Both the position numbers and the translations under genes were made by a program. Shown here in pieces: positions 27,269 to 36,301 of a stretch of DNA of 64,000 nt. The DNA is from Spirosoma endbachense (GTDB lineage: Bacteria > Bacteroidota > Bacteroidia > Cytophagales > Spirosomataceae): contig NZ_CP045997.1 of NCBI RefSeq assembly GCF_010233585.1, forward strand, positions 2,887,479-2,951,478, read 5' to 3'. The first letter of the stretch is position 1; each line of letters starts with the position of its first letter. The notes beneath the pieces were generated by a model. That model had not been told where the DNA came from. It made no database searches and saw nothing but the letters and a program-made list of their open reading frames with translations.

Positions 27269-27930
27269 TACAAAAAGTTAAAATGTTAATTTATTACATT
27301 CTGACATTGTAAAAATGTTACATTCTTACAATGTATAGCTATACATTGTAAGAATGCCTAAATGTATAAAAAGTAGAATGATAAAAACAAACATTGTCAT
27401 AAAATTACTTTCTAACAATGTAAAAATGTATAAAATATATATTGTGATAAATCCACATTGTAAAGAATTGTCATTGTAATAATAACAAAACTAACAATGT
27501 AAAAATGTAATAATAATACAATGTAAAAATATAACATTATACTTTTCTTACATTGTAAGGGTTTCACATTGCGAATAAGCTCCCATGTGAAAATGTAAGC
27601 ACTTCACATTGTAACGAAATGTCTTTGTAAGCCTATAGCCGTGAGGGGCACGTATACCAAATATGGTTTATATACTAATGTGAAAATGTAATCAAATTAC
27701 ATTTTCACATTAGTATATCTTCAGCGATCGATTAGGGTTGTGAAGGTTCTATTCGGAGTAGACCTACTTTGTAACATTATTACAATGTAAGTTTTTTACA
27801 TTATTGTCCTCTGTAGCCGGTTCGTAGTAGAAGGTACTTATCCATAGTTGACGTCCTGTCTGTAAAAATGTAAAAAGGTTACATTTTTCATTTTTACATG
27901 TTGGTGCATACAGCTCGATTACCCTCAAAA
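27269..27930. repeat. AT-rich ACATTGTAA repeat field, probable centromere (parS)
   Basis: This 660-base gene-free region upstream of parA is packed with ACATTGTAA / TTACAATGT and AATGTAAAAATGT units, at least fifteen by eye, in both orientations. Two large structures stand out. One is a perfect 36-base palindrome at 27321-27356 (half-site CATTCTTACAATGTATAG). The other is an inverted repeat at 27670-27718 with 23-base arms and a CAA spacer. Such dense inverted repeats beside parA fit a partition site; they also cover the parA promoter, so binding would give autorepression. Confidence 0.65.
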
Positions 27931-27974
27931 AATTTCTTGTCCAATTTTATGGCCGACTCGTTTTTAGGAGTAGC

Positions 27975-28060
27975 TTTGTTTTGTAACAAAGAGCAAGATG
28001 TGTTTTGCGTGCCGCAAAACCTGGCCTTGCACTAACGCGACTACGGCCAGCATCTTGCCA
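27975..28060. other. Candidate origin of transfer (oriT), nested inverted repeats
   Basis: Just 60 bases before mobC there is a compact cloverleaf-like set of perfect inverted repeats. The outer arms GCAAGATG (27993-28000) and CATCTTGC (28051-28058) enclose hairpin GTTTTGCG/CGCAAAAC (28002-28020, 3-nt loop) and hairpin CTGGCC/GGCCAG (28021-28050, 18-nt loop). A further TTTGTT/AACAAA pair lies just upstream. GC is much higher than in the neighbouring repeat field. Position and structure fit an oriT with relaxase hairpin and nic region; the nick position cannot be fixed by eye. Confidence 0.55.
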
Positions 28061-28119
28061 CAATGGGGTCTTGGCTCCGGGGCAGCTCTATGCTACGCAG
28101 TCTGATTTACTACAGGGCT

Positions 28120-28587
28120 ATGGATAACCAGGCAGAAAACAAGAACGTACATCCAGGTGGACGACCGAATCTTTCCGGTGACGAGGTACTTGCTTACCGG
28201 CTGGTGACACGCGTCAATGAGCGGGATAATGAAGCCATCCAGCGGGATTTCAGGGCTTGGCAAAGTGGGCGCGTTGGCCGGATAGCGGACTACCTCCGCG
28301 AAATTATTTTGACCCGAAACGCACCCAAGTTGACGGCGACAAACGGAGTGGTCAACAATGACCAGGTGATCGAACTAACCCAGACGCTGCATAACATCCG
28401 CCAGCAGTTAAAGCACCTGGATACGAATTACAACCAGATCGCCAGGCGCATCAACAGCATTGAGCATACTGGGAAACTCTATTATGAGGTACAAACCAGT
28501 AAGGTTATAATCGATAAAATTGGGCCCTTACTCACGCAAATAGACACGTTGGTGAAGGCACAAACCGAAGCAATTTATAAAAAATAG
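28120..28587 (+). CDS. mobC: MobC-like relaxosome accessory protein
   Basis: The frame opens at 28063, but the ATG at 28120 (MDNQAENKNVHPGGRPNLSG) is preferred because the earlier part overlaps the oriT region. The product has 155 residues. It contains a ribbon-helix-helix-like start (DEVLAYRLVTRVNERDNEAI), a REIILTRNAP turn, and the helical segment IRQQLKHLDTNYNQIARRIN typical of MobC/MbeC proteins. These bind oriT and help the relaxase. The relaxase start lies two bases after its stop. Confidence 0.8.
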   Translation: MDNQAENKNVHPGGRPNLSGDEVLAYRLVTRVNERDNEAIQRDFRAWQSGRVGRIADYLREIILTRNAPKLTATNGVVNNDQVIELTQTLHNIRQQLKHLDTNYNQIARRINSIEHTGKLYYEVQTSKVIIDKIGPLLTQIDTLVKAQTEAIYKK

Positions 28588-28588
28588 G

Positions 28589-30679
28589 ATGGTCATTCGG
28601 CTAACAGTTGGGACACAAATCGGCGGGGCGCTGCGCTATAATGAACAAAAAGTTGTTCAGAAACAGGCTCATGTACTGGGTGCCACCGGCTTTGCCAACA
28701 ATGAGTTAGCTGAAAAAAGTCTGCGTTATGCCGCCAATGTTTTAGAAAGTCAGGCCAAAAAGAATGCAAATGTCAAAAAGCCAACGCTTCACTTTTCGCT
28801 GAGTTTGCACCCCACTGAGCAGGTTAGCGATGATAAATTCAAAGCGATGGCCCACCAGTTTATGGCTGAAATGGGTTACCAGCATCAGCCTTATATGGTT
28901 TATCGCCATCACGATACGGCCCATCCTCACATTCACATAGTGACCACCTGCGTCGATGAAACAGGTCATAAGGTCAACGATTCCTTTATTAAACGGCGGA
29001 CAAATGCCGTACGCCAGCAGCTGGAGCTGCGCTTTGGTCTCATCAAAGCCCAAGGTCGAGGTAAAGGAAAAACTACTGAGCAGATCCGTCAGGCGAGACC
29101 GGTGCAAGCTGACGAGGTGACGCCCGGACAGGCCCAGCCAACAAGGGGCTTTGACAGGAAAGACCAGTTGGAAGCCATTCTGCGGGAAACCTTTCAGCAA
29201 GCGACGTTCAACAACTTAGATGAATACCGAGCACTGTTAAAGAAACAGCATATTCATACGGTTTTACATCAGAGTTCAGTGGCTGGAAAAGCCCTTCGGG
29301 GCATTAGTTACCAGTTCACCGATGAGGCTGGTAAACCGGCAACGCCCCGAATTAAAGCCAGTGAAATCGGAACCTGGGCTACCTGGAAAGAGATAGAAAA
29401 GCAGTTTGGCAAGAGGGGCCAGCAGCAGGGGCAAGACCCGTCAACTCAGCTTACGTATGAGAAGTATAAAGTGCTGGCATCGATCCTGTCGGATGACCTA
29501 CGGGCGTACAAAAAACAGCAGTACATCTATTACGATAGCGCCTTACTTGAAAATTTTCCAACGGCAGCTATGCAAGCCCGGCTCCAGGCCATCACCCAGC
29601 ACAAACTAAGCGAGGGGGAACTCAACGAGGCTGTGCGTCGCTTTGAAGCGTACAAACGTGCGCAACTACCTGACATTATTAAGAAGGAACAGTTGGCCTT
29701 TACGCGTACGATGGAAACCTATACCCAGATCGCTAGTGAGATCCGGGGTAGTGCTCAAAACAAAAATGACTTTTTTTCGGCCCTTAGTGTGGAAATAACG
29801 GTCGATGGCTGGATCACCAGTCCGACCAATCGTCATGTAGCTTACCCGATCGGGCGAGCAGCGCTAGAGCGAATTCAAACCGGTGATGGGCCTGAGCTTA
29901 CCATGCCTACGCTCTATTCACGGGGAGAACGGACGGTTATGCTGCTGAGTCAGTCGAAAAAGCCTTTTAAGGAAAGCTACTACGATGTACGGGCGGATCA
30001 CCTGCAACGCATCCTGAAACCGGAGCGGATGAGCAGTATCCATGCCCAACTGAACGCCAACTACGTCGCTCGGCTACTGGCAGACGGCCCCGTTTTAGGC
30101 GTGGACCAGGTACGCTATTTTTATCAACGGGGCATAGTGCTAGATCCACCGCAACTGGCTACGGGTAAGACAGACAACGAATCCGCTTTTACAATTCGCT
30201 ACCACCAAGCCCCCCATCAGGCGGCCGTAGCGGCTGGAAAAATGTTCGAGAAACAGATACCTCATCTCCATGTAGAGCACTGGCAAAAGGGATTATCGAC
30301 TGAGGCCGGTCGATACATGGTCGCTTTGGTGCAATTGATAGACCAGGTCAAGCGTGGCCAAGAGAAGAACGGCAACGAAAAGTCGAACGATCTTGCCTTC
30401 TTGCGGGAGCGAATACATCATTGTGATCCGGCCTTGGTTATGTTCTCCGATGAGGACTTGGTCAGCGTGTTAGAGAAGCGGAGCTTACAGGGAAAAGGCT
30501 GGATTAAACAAACCGATCTGGAATCTAAGCAGGACACGAACGCTTACATGAATGAGTCGGCCCTATATACCTCCCTTTTAAACATCCGAGCCATAGATGT
30601 ATTCGGCTACGAGCAAACAGGCAAGTATAAAAACGTAGGGAAGGGTATAAAAAAACGGGACAAAGGCCGAGAATTATAA
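28589..30679 (+). CDS. mobA: Relaxase, MobA/VirD2 family
   Basis: The 696-residue protein has the relaxase fold at its N-terminus. Conserved motifs are the opening MVIRLTVGTQIGGALRYNEQK, which contains a candidate catalytic Tyr at about residue 17, PTLHFSLSLHPTE at about 65-77, and the metal-binding three-His motif HDTAHPHIHIVTTCVDE at about 107-123. It would nick oriT, stay bound to the 5' end and be carried into the recipient. The long C-terminal half is helical without known domains. It is cotranscribed with mobC and precedes the coupling protein. Confidence 0.9.
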   Translation: MVIRLTVGTQIGGALRYNEQKVVQKQAHVLGATGFANNELAEKSLRYAANVLESQAKKNANVKKPTLHFSLSLHPTEQVSDDKFKAMAHQFMAEMGYQHQPYMVYRHHDTAHPHIHIVTTCVDETGHKVNDSFIKRRTNAVRQQLELRFGLIKAQGRGKGKTTEQIRQARPVQADEVTPGQAQPTRGFDRKDQLEAILRETFQQATFNNLDEYRALLKKQHIHTVLHQSSVAGKALRGISYQFTDEAGKPATPRIKASEIGTWATWKEIEKQFGKRGQQQGQDPSTQLTYEKYKVLASILSDDLRAYKKQQYIYYDSALLENFPTAAMQARLQAITQHKLSEGELNEAVRRFEAYKRAQLPDIIKKEQLAFTRTMETYTQIASEIRGSAQNKNDFFSALSVEITVDGWITSPTNRHVAYPIGRAALERIQTGDGPELTMPTLYSRGERTVMLLSQSKKPFKESYYDVRADHLQRILKPERMSSIHAQLNANYVARLLADGPVLGVDQVRYFYQRGIVLDPPQLATGKTDNESAFTIRYHQAPHQAAVAAGKMFEKQIPHLHVEHWQKGLSTEAGRYMVALVQLIDQVKRGQEKNGNEKSNDLAFLRERIHHCDPALVMFSDEDLVSVLEKRSLQGKGWIKQTDLESKQDTNAYMNESALYTSLLNIRAIDVFGYEQTGKYKNVGKGIKKRDKGREL

Positions 30680-30766
30680 CTGTAAGGGGCGAGGTCTGGA
30701 CACCGGGTGATTCAACAGGCAACCAGTTTTACGAATAAAATTTAAAAAAAGATGAAAAATTTATTA

Positions 30767-30848
30767 GGGACAAATCGGATTTTTAGGGGGACGAACGCCT
30801 TTTTTTTGGGGACTAATGAGACTCACAGCCACTATTCAGATTATCAAT
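30767..30848 (+). promoter_or_regulatory. 21-bp phased array (copy 4) plus shared block, upstream of coupling protein
   Basis: On the minus strand GTCCCC (begins 30813), GTCCCC (30792) and GTCCCT (30771) are exactly 21 bases apart. Directly adjacent on the plus strand is TAATGAGACTCACAGCCACT followed by ATT, then TTATCAAT, which matches the tra leader in the same orientation relative to the gene. The block ends 90 bases before the coupling-protein ATG. The repeated arrangement strongly suggests that coupling protein and mating-pore genes share one regulator. Confidence 0.6.
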
Positions 30849-30938
30849 ACACCTTCACTAATGCAGACGACTGTTTGATTTCATTACCGCAAAAAGTAGG
30901 TTAGGGGTTTGGTAATCAACAATTTAAAAAGGTCGAAT

Positions 30939-33041
30939 ATGAGTAATCAACACGAACAACAGCAAAATGATTGGGTACACCGGGGTATACTCAGTGTCAG
31001 CTTTGTCATCTTGATGGTGCACGCCTACTTTTTCTGTTTTGATAGTCTGGAAACGCGTGGCTATACATGGACCATCGTCAATAACTTCCTGCTTAAGGTA
31101 AATCGGCAGAGTCACCTGTTTACAAATACGCTGTATACAAAGCTGATCTGTTTGGGGCTGCTGGGGCTGTACGGCTGGGCGAATAAACCCAAAAAGGATT
31201 TGACGACAACCTGGACGACCGTATGGGCCAATGGTTTACCAGGACTAGTCCTTTTCCTGAGTAACTTCTTTTTATTGCGGGTATCGTCGGTACCTGTGGA
31301 CACCCGCAACACGCTTTACCTGGTCACAACACTAGCTGGATTTATACTGCTGCTGAGTGCGGTAAGCCTGGCAAGACGCATCCTGGGATTCAATTTACGG
31401 GACGATCCCTATAATGAAGTCAACGAGCAGTTTATGCACCAGGAAGAGAAACTGGAGAATAAGGATTCGGTCAATATTCCAATCAGCTACATCTATGGAA
31501 AGCAGCAAAGGACCGGTTGGGTAAATATCATTAATCCTTACCGGGCAACGATGATTGTGGGTACGCCGGGGTCCGGTAAGTCGTTCGCTGTGCTCAATAA
31601 TTTCATCCGCCAGCATATCGAGAAGGGCTTTTCGATGATGGTCTATGACATCAAATATCCGACGCTCACCAAAATTGCCTACACCTATTATCTGAAAAAT
31701 AAGGATAAGTACCCCGAGTTGAACAAGAATAAAAAGACGGGTGAGCTAGGGGCAACGCCTATGTTTTGCAATGTCAATTTTGATAAACCGCGGGAATCGC
31801 TACGGATCAATCCGTTGCTGCCGACAAAAATGACCGATATTCAGGACGCCCTGGAAGCGGCGAAAATCATAATGTATAATATCAACCGGGACTGGATTGG
31901 AAAGAGTGGTGATTACTTTGCTGATTCAGCCATTAACTTTCTGACCTCCGTTATCTGGTATCTGAAGCGATACGACGACCGGATGCTACAGGAAGCCAAC
32001 CAAAAAGGGGTTGAACACGATGGACGGTTTTATTGCACCTTACCACACGTTATCGAACTGATTGCCACCGTTAAGGAACAATTGTTTCCCATTCTGCAAT
32101 CCGAGGAAGACATTGAATTACTACTAAGTCCTTTTGCCTCTGCCTTATTGAAGGGCGCTAACAACCAGTTGGAAGGACAGATTTCATCGGCGCTGATTGC
32201 ACTGGGGCGCGTGGCCAGTCCAGCCTTGTACTGGGTATTGACGGGAAATGATTTTAGCCTGGATATTAACAATCCCAAGGAGCCTAAGATTCTCTGTTTA
32301 GGAAATAATCAGGAACGTAAGGATACCCAGGGGATCATAATTGGATTGATTAACTCCCGGATGGTGAAACTGATCAATAAAGAAGGCCAGTTGAAGTGCT
32401 CGATCATTGTTGATGAATTACCAACGATCTATTTGATGGGTTTGGATAACCTCATCGCTACGGCTCGGAGTAACAAGATATCCACCTGTCTGGGAATTCA
32501 GGATTACACCCAAATTAAAAAAATGTATGGTGACAAAGAGGCCGCAGCCATCTGGACGATTATTGGAAATATATTCTCCGGTCAGGTAGTAGGAGAGACG
32601 GCTAAAGACCTATCCAGTCGATTTGGGAAGATCCGTCAGCAAAGCCGGTCCGTATCCATCAACGAACGGGATACGAATATAAGCCTGTCCGAACGGATGG
32701 AACCGTTAATCCCCGAATCTAAAATTTCATCCCTTTCTCAAGGTTCGTTTGTGGGTAGCGTAGCCGATAATTTTGATCAAAAAGTTAAGCTAAAAACCTT
32801 CAATGGTGAACTGGTCGTTGAACCCGCCATGATTGACCAGCTAACCAAACTAACCCCTATTCCGGAGCGGCCCGAAATGGCTAAGTATACGGATGAGGAA
32901 CTCAATAAGCTAGTAGCTGATAACTTCAAACGGGTTAAAAAAGAAATAAAAAAATTAGTAGCATCGGAGTTGAATCGACTGAACAATGATCCAAGCTATC
33001 AGCACTTAGTTACCCAATACCAGGAAGCCCAAGAGGACTAA
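30939..33041 (+). CDS. Type IV coupling protein (TraG/VirD4 family)
   Basis: The ATG at 30939 (MSNQHEQQQNDWVHRGILSV) is preferred to the TTG at 30909, giving 700 residues. Three or four N-terminal membrane helices (about residues 10-130) precede a TraD/VirD4 ATPase domain with Walker A GTPGSGKSFAV at about 208 and Walker B in CSIIVDELPTIYLMGLDNLI near 500. CLGIQDYTQIKKMYGDKEA follows as the sensor region. This protein brings the relaxosome to the TraG/VirB4 channel. It carries its own copy of the regulatory array upstream, separate from mob. Confidence 0.9.
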   Translation: MSNQHEQQQNDWVHRGILSVSFVILMVHAYFFCFDSLETRGYTWTIVNNFLLKVNRQSHLFTNTLYTKLICLGLLGLYGWANKPKKDLTTTWTTVWANGLPGLVLFLSNFFLLRVSSVPVDTRNTLYLVTTLAGFILLLSAVSLARRILGFNLRDDPYNEVNEQFMHQEEKLENKDSVNIPISYIYGKQQRTGWVNIINPYRATMIVGTPGSGKSFAVLNNFIRQHIEKGFSMMVYDIKYPTLTKIAYTYYLKNKDKYPELNKNKKTGELGATPMFCNVNFDKPRESLRINPLLPTKMTDIQDALEAAKIIMYNINRDWIGKSGDYFADSAINFLTSVIWYLKRYDDRMLQEANQKGVEHDGRFYCTLPHVIELIATVKEQLFPILQSEEDIELLLSPFASALLKGANNQLEGQISSALIALGRVASPALYWVLTGNDFSLDINNPKEPKILCLGNNQERKDTQGIIIGLINSRMVKLINKEGQLKCSIIVDELPTIYLMGLDNLIATARSNKISTCLGIQDYTQIKKMYGDKEAAAIWTIIGNIFSGQVVGETAKDLSSRFGKIRQQSRSVSINERDTNISLSERMEPLIPESKISSLSQGSFVGSVADNFDQKVKLKTFNGELVVEPAMIDQLTKLTPIPERPEMAKYTDEELNKLVADNFKRVKKEIKKLVASELNRLNNDPSYQHLVTQYQEAQED

Positions 33042-33107
33042 TGCAGTATATGTCAAGCCAATTTGATTATTTAGCAGATAATTTGACTTGGAATTGGCGC
33101 GACAGGA

Positions 33108-33428
33108 ATGCAGGAACGTTTGAGTAACCGATTACGAGAGGCCCGGATTGAACTGGGCTTGACGCAGGCTGAGGCAGCCAGCGCCATCGGGATTAAACAA
33201 CCCATGCTCCACCGGGCTGAAACATCCATGGAGATTAGCAGCCATCGATTACTGCACATCCTGGACTACTACATCAATCAACGACGGGTTAATCCGGCCT
33301 GGTTGTTAAGTGAACCGAATACGGCCTTCGACATCATTGCCGGAGAAAGTAAGGTTGAGGAGAAGAAACTTCAGTTGCTGAAAGCGTTTCGGGAAACGTT
33401 GGATGAAATGGATCAATCCAGTGAATAG
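33108..33428 (+). CDS. XRE-family regulator
   Basis: The 106-residue protein has an HTH_XRE domain at about residues 5-60 (RLREARIELGLTQAEAASAIGIKQPMLHRAETSMEISSHRLLHIL) and a helical C-terminus (KKLQLLKAFRETLDEMDQ) that may dimerise. It lies 66 bases after the coupling-protein gene and is convergent with the M23 gene, sharing almost no spacer. It may regulate transfer, and is a second candidate for the protein that reads the 21-bp arrays. Confidence 0.8.
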   Translation: MQERLSNRLREARIELGLTQAEAASAIGIKQPMLHRAETSMEISSHRLLHILDYYINQRRVNPAWLLSEPNTAFDIIAGESKVEEKKLQLLKAFRETLDEMDQSSE

Positions 33429-33429
33429 G

Positions 33430-34263
33430 CTACTTTCTTGTGAATGTGGTCGTTGGCTGAGCCGGTTTAGAAAGGAGGAAACAGTAGGGTAGGGGATCGA
33501 CAACCTGCCCGTTATACCGAACGCCGTAGTGCAGGTGGGGACCGGTGGTCATGCCCGATGCGCCAACCTGCCCAATAACTTGGCCACGATAGACAAAGTC
33601 ACCAGGTTTAACCCAAGACGAGAGTAGATGTCCATAGAGCGTTTGATGGCCCCGTCCGTGCGTTAGGTAAATAGCTAACCCAATGCCGTCCGGTTGATTG
33701 ATTAGTTGCCGACAAAAGCCATCGGCGGTAGCGTAAACGAGGGTTCCCAACGAAGCCGGTAGGTCAATACCCGTGTGAGATGCCAGACTCCCTAGTACGG
33801 GATGTTGCCGCATACCAAACCCAGAACTCATGCGGGTTTTCACCCGACCGGTTACTTTATCCGCTTCCACATAAAAAGGTAAAATAGAGGGAATATCTCG
33901 TAAGCGATTCAACGATCGTTGCCGATCTGTAAGGACTGTTTTGCCCACTACTTCCTTGTTCCGAAGCGCCGTTACCCGAAGAATAGCCAGGCTATCCACG
34001 TATCGTAAAAATTTTACGCTATCCCTAAGGGGAACATCGGTCATAGCCGATGAGGTCGGTTTCGAGAAGCTGGCCAGTGAATTGGTTTTGTCGAGGTACG
34101 TAATTGGAAAGGAATGCTCAGCGCGTTGAGCGGCCGTATCGGATGTAGCCAACTCTGAGTTGGGTGAGAGCAGGGTAGGAGCGGTAAAGACGCCCTGAGC
34201 TATACCGGATTGAGACCCGACCAATAGGAGATAAATTGTGAGTAACTGATTCAAAATGCGCAT
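33430..34263 (-). CDS. Secreted M23 metallopeptidase (LytM domain)
   Basis: The ATG at 34263 (MRILNQLLTIYLLLVGSQSG) gives a 277-residue protein with a signal peptide. The M23 domain spans about 140-265, with HPVLGSLASHTGIDLPASLG containing the zinc-ligand HxxxD pair (H and D of SHTGID) and HLHYGVRYNG the HxH motif. All expected ligands are present, so it should cleave peptidoglycan cross-links. On conjugative elements such enzymes open the cell wall for channel assembly. It is transcribed apart from the tra operon. Confidence 0.85.
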   Translation of the reverse strand: MRILNQLLTIYLLLVGSQSGIAQGVFTAPTLLSPNSELATSDTAAQRAEHSFPITYLDKTNSLASFSKPTSSAMTDVPLRDSVKFLRYVDSLAILRVTALRNKEVVGKTVLTDRQRSLNRLRDIPSILPFYVEADKVTGRVKTRMSSGFGMRQHPVLGSLASHTGIDLPASLGTLVYATADGFCRQLINQPDGIGLAIYLTHGRGHQTLYGHLLSSWVKPGDFVYRGQVIGQVGASGMTTGPHLHYGVRYNGQVVDPLPYCFLLSKPAQPTTTFTRK

Positions 34264-34379
34264 AGCCAAAAATAAAAATAAAAATTCTTGGATGCTATAG
34301 TGTACTAGTATATACTATAGTAATTCGCTTACTTAAAGACTGTTCCCCCAATATCCCTAAACGCTGAGCAACAAGCACG

Positions 34380-35768
34380 ATGGCTAAACAGAACAAACCC
34401 AACCGGTCACCCAGCTTAAAAATTTCGCCCGTCAGTGAAATGGCCCCCGAAGCCGAGCAACTCAAAGAACAGTTCTACGAACTGCTCTTGCCGGAAGAAT
34501 ACCAGGAACTGCGTCAGTACTTGGGGAACGATGGTTTTCTGAGTAATGATGAAATTAGTGCAGCCCTGCGAGATGGCCGATTAGGGAAGGAGGAACTTGC
34601 CGAAAAGCTTTCGACGCTGAATCTTCCAACTGAAAACAAGAGCTTGCAGGAAAAATTAACAGACTATCTATGGGAACTGCACCAAATTGTTAAGGACCCA
34701 GCCTTAGACCAAATTCGAGCGGATCGGCTCTACCAAGTCGAGACCATTCAAGCTCTGCCGGGGGCTGAAGCTAAACCGGAAGTGGCTGAACAAGTAAAGC
34801 AACGACAACCGGACCGAAGCCTGGAGATCGTAAACGGCGGGCTCATCGCTAACTTTCTCCACAACTTTAAAAAAGCGTATAACCTTCAAGAAAATCCGCC
34901 ACTAGACATGGGAAAGAAAACGCGCTATCAATGGCAGGACGTCGAAGCATCCCTGGAAAAAATGGGGCTCACCCGGGAAATCTTAGCTGAAACAGGCAAT
35001 CTGGACCGGTTATTAAAGGGCGAAAAAACCGGCGTAATTGACTTTAAATCGGTGTATAATAATCAGGAAACGGCCTTGCGGGGAAAGCTCTATTTGGTGG
35101 GGCAGGGGGAAGAAGTAAAACCCTATTTCCAAACGGTCAAGCAGACGCTGCAAGTGCCCGATCAAAAATGGGGATACTCGTTTAGTCAGGAAGACAAAGA
35201 TACGTTGAAACAAAAAGGGGAATTAGGTAAGCAGGTCGAGTTAGACGACCAGTATACGAAAAAGAAATTTACCGCTTACGTGGGGGTCGATCAGGAGACC
35301 AACTCGCTGACCGTTTGGCGGGCCGACCGGTTTCACGTACCTATTCAAATTAAAGGCGTTACCCTATCGAAAGAACAACAGGAAACTTTGCAACAAGGGG
35401 GAGCCATTCGCTTGAGTGGTTTGACGAGTGAAAACGGTCAGAAGTTTGATGCCGATGTCCAGGTGTCCGCTGGTAAACGAAGCCTCAGCTTTTCGCCCCC
35501 TTCCGAAGCGATCAAACAAACCCTCAATGTAAAAACAGCGAAGGAGATGGAACGCTCATCCGATCAACTGCAAGGCACTTCAGCCGGGGGGGCTACCACG
35601 AAGACTAGGTTACCTGAGCAACAACGAAAGACGGACGCTACCAATCGTGGTATTGACCCGAACGTTGGTAACGCTGGAGAACAAACCGCTCAGAAGGCGT
35701 CAAATAAAAAGAAAAGCCAGGCTAAAAACAAAAAGACCCAGAAGGATCAGGGTCTTAGCGTAGGGTGA
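34380..35768 (+). CDS. DUF3945-containing protein
   Basis: The 462-residue soluble protein has an acidic helical first third and then repeated beta units typical of DUF3945: GKKTRYQWQDVEASLEKMGL near 178, LRGKLYLVGQGEEVKPYFQ, and KKFTAYVGVDQETNSLTVWRAD near 295, followed by the related IQIKGVTLSKEQQETLQQGG. The tail is Lys/Gln-rich and disordered. DUF3945 proteins are widespread on Bacteroidetes mobile elements, often near topoisomerase or primase genes; the molecular role is not known to me. The promoter region is short (111 bases) and divergent from the M23 gene. Confidence 0.75.
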   Translation: MAKQNKPNRSPSLKISPVSEMAPEAEQLKEQFYELLLPEEYQELRQYLGNDGFLSNDEISAALRDGRLGKEELAEKLSTLNLPTENKSLQEKLTDYLWELHQIVKDPALDQIRADRLYQVETIQALPGAEAKPEVAEQVKQRQPDRSLEIVNGGLIANFLHNFKKAYNLQENPPLDMGKKTRYQWQDVEASLEKMGLTREILAETGNLDRLLKGEKTGVIDFKSVYNNQETALRGKLYLVGQGEEVKPYFQTVKQTLQVPDQKWGYSFSQEDKDTLKQKGELGKQVELDDQYTKKKFTAYVGVDQETNSLTVWRADRFHVPIQIKGVTLSKEQQETLQQGGAIRLSGLTSENGQKFDADVQVSAGKRSLSFSPPSEAIKQTLNVKTAKEMERSSDQLQGTSAGGATTKTRLPEQQRKTDATNRGIDPNVGNAGEQTAQKASNKKKSQAKNKKTQKDQGLSVG

Positions 35769-35780
35769 GTGCAGCGTACG

Positions 35781-36272
35781 TTACTGACGAGCCCAAGTTA
35801 GTGTCGCTGTGTGAACCTTATTATCTTCACTGTCGATCACATCAATGTGCCGGTGCCAAATCATCGTCGACTGATCAACCGTCACATTGATGTAATCACC
35901 GGATTCGTAGGGCGATACAATACGTAACGTAGAGCCAGCGGCTTTCCAAACGCCCCCTTCGGCAAAACCAAACAGGGTCAGCGTGCGGGAGTTGCAGTTA
36001 TCGGACGTTGTGCGCGAGATGGTACCTGCGCTGGTCATGTTCATGCGAAAATTATTAATGCATTCATCCCCAATCTGAGTTCGATACGCGGCTAATAAGT
36101 CCGTCACATCCTTACCCCATACGCCGGTTTCTGACGGGTCAATCGTTAAGGCCTGGAGTTTCCAGGTGCCAGCGACCAGCGCCGGATCAAACGCCGGGGT
36201 GAGCTCATCCCCACCCCCTTTTTTGCAGCTCAACAGCAGGGTAAGACTTACGAAAAGAATCAAACGTTTCAT
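35781..36272 (-). CDS. Lipocalin-like lipoprotein
   Basis: This 163-residue protein has a lipobox (LTLLLSCKKGG, Cys at about 16). The mature part is a single beta-barrel-like domain with AGTWKLQALTIDPSE, the common start of lipocalin-like proteins in Bacteroidetes, plus an internal Cys pair (ECINNF and NCNSRT). It is probably on the outer membrane. It lies on the opposite strand between two plasmid-maintenance genes and is likely monocistronic cargo. Confidence 0.7.
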   Translation of the reverse strand: MKRLILFVSLTLLLSCKKGGGDELTPAFDPALVAGTWKLQALTIDPSETGVWGKDVTDLLAAYRTQIGDECINNFRMNMTSAGTISRTTSDNCNSRTLTLFGFAEGGVWKAAGSTLRIVSPYESGDYINVTVDQSTMIWHRHIDVIDSEDNKVHTATLTWARQ

Positions 36273-36301
36273 AGTTATCTATCTAGTAATTGGATACAAA
36301 T

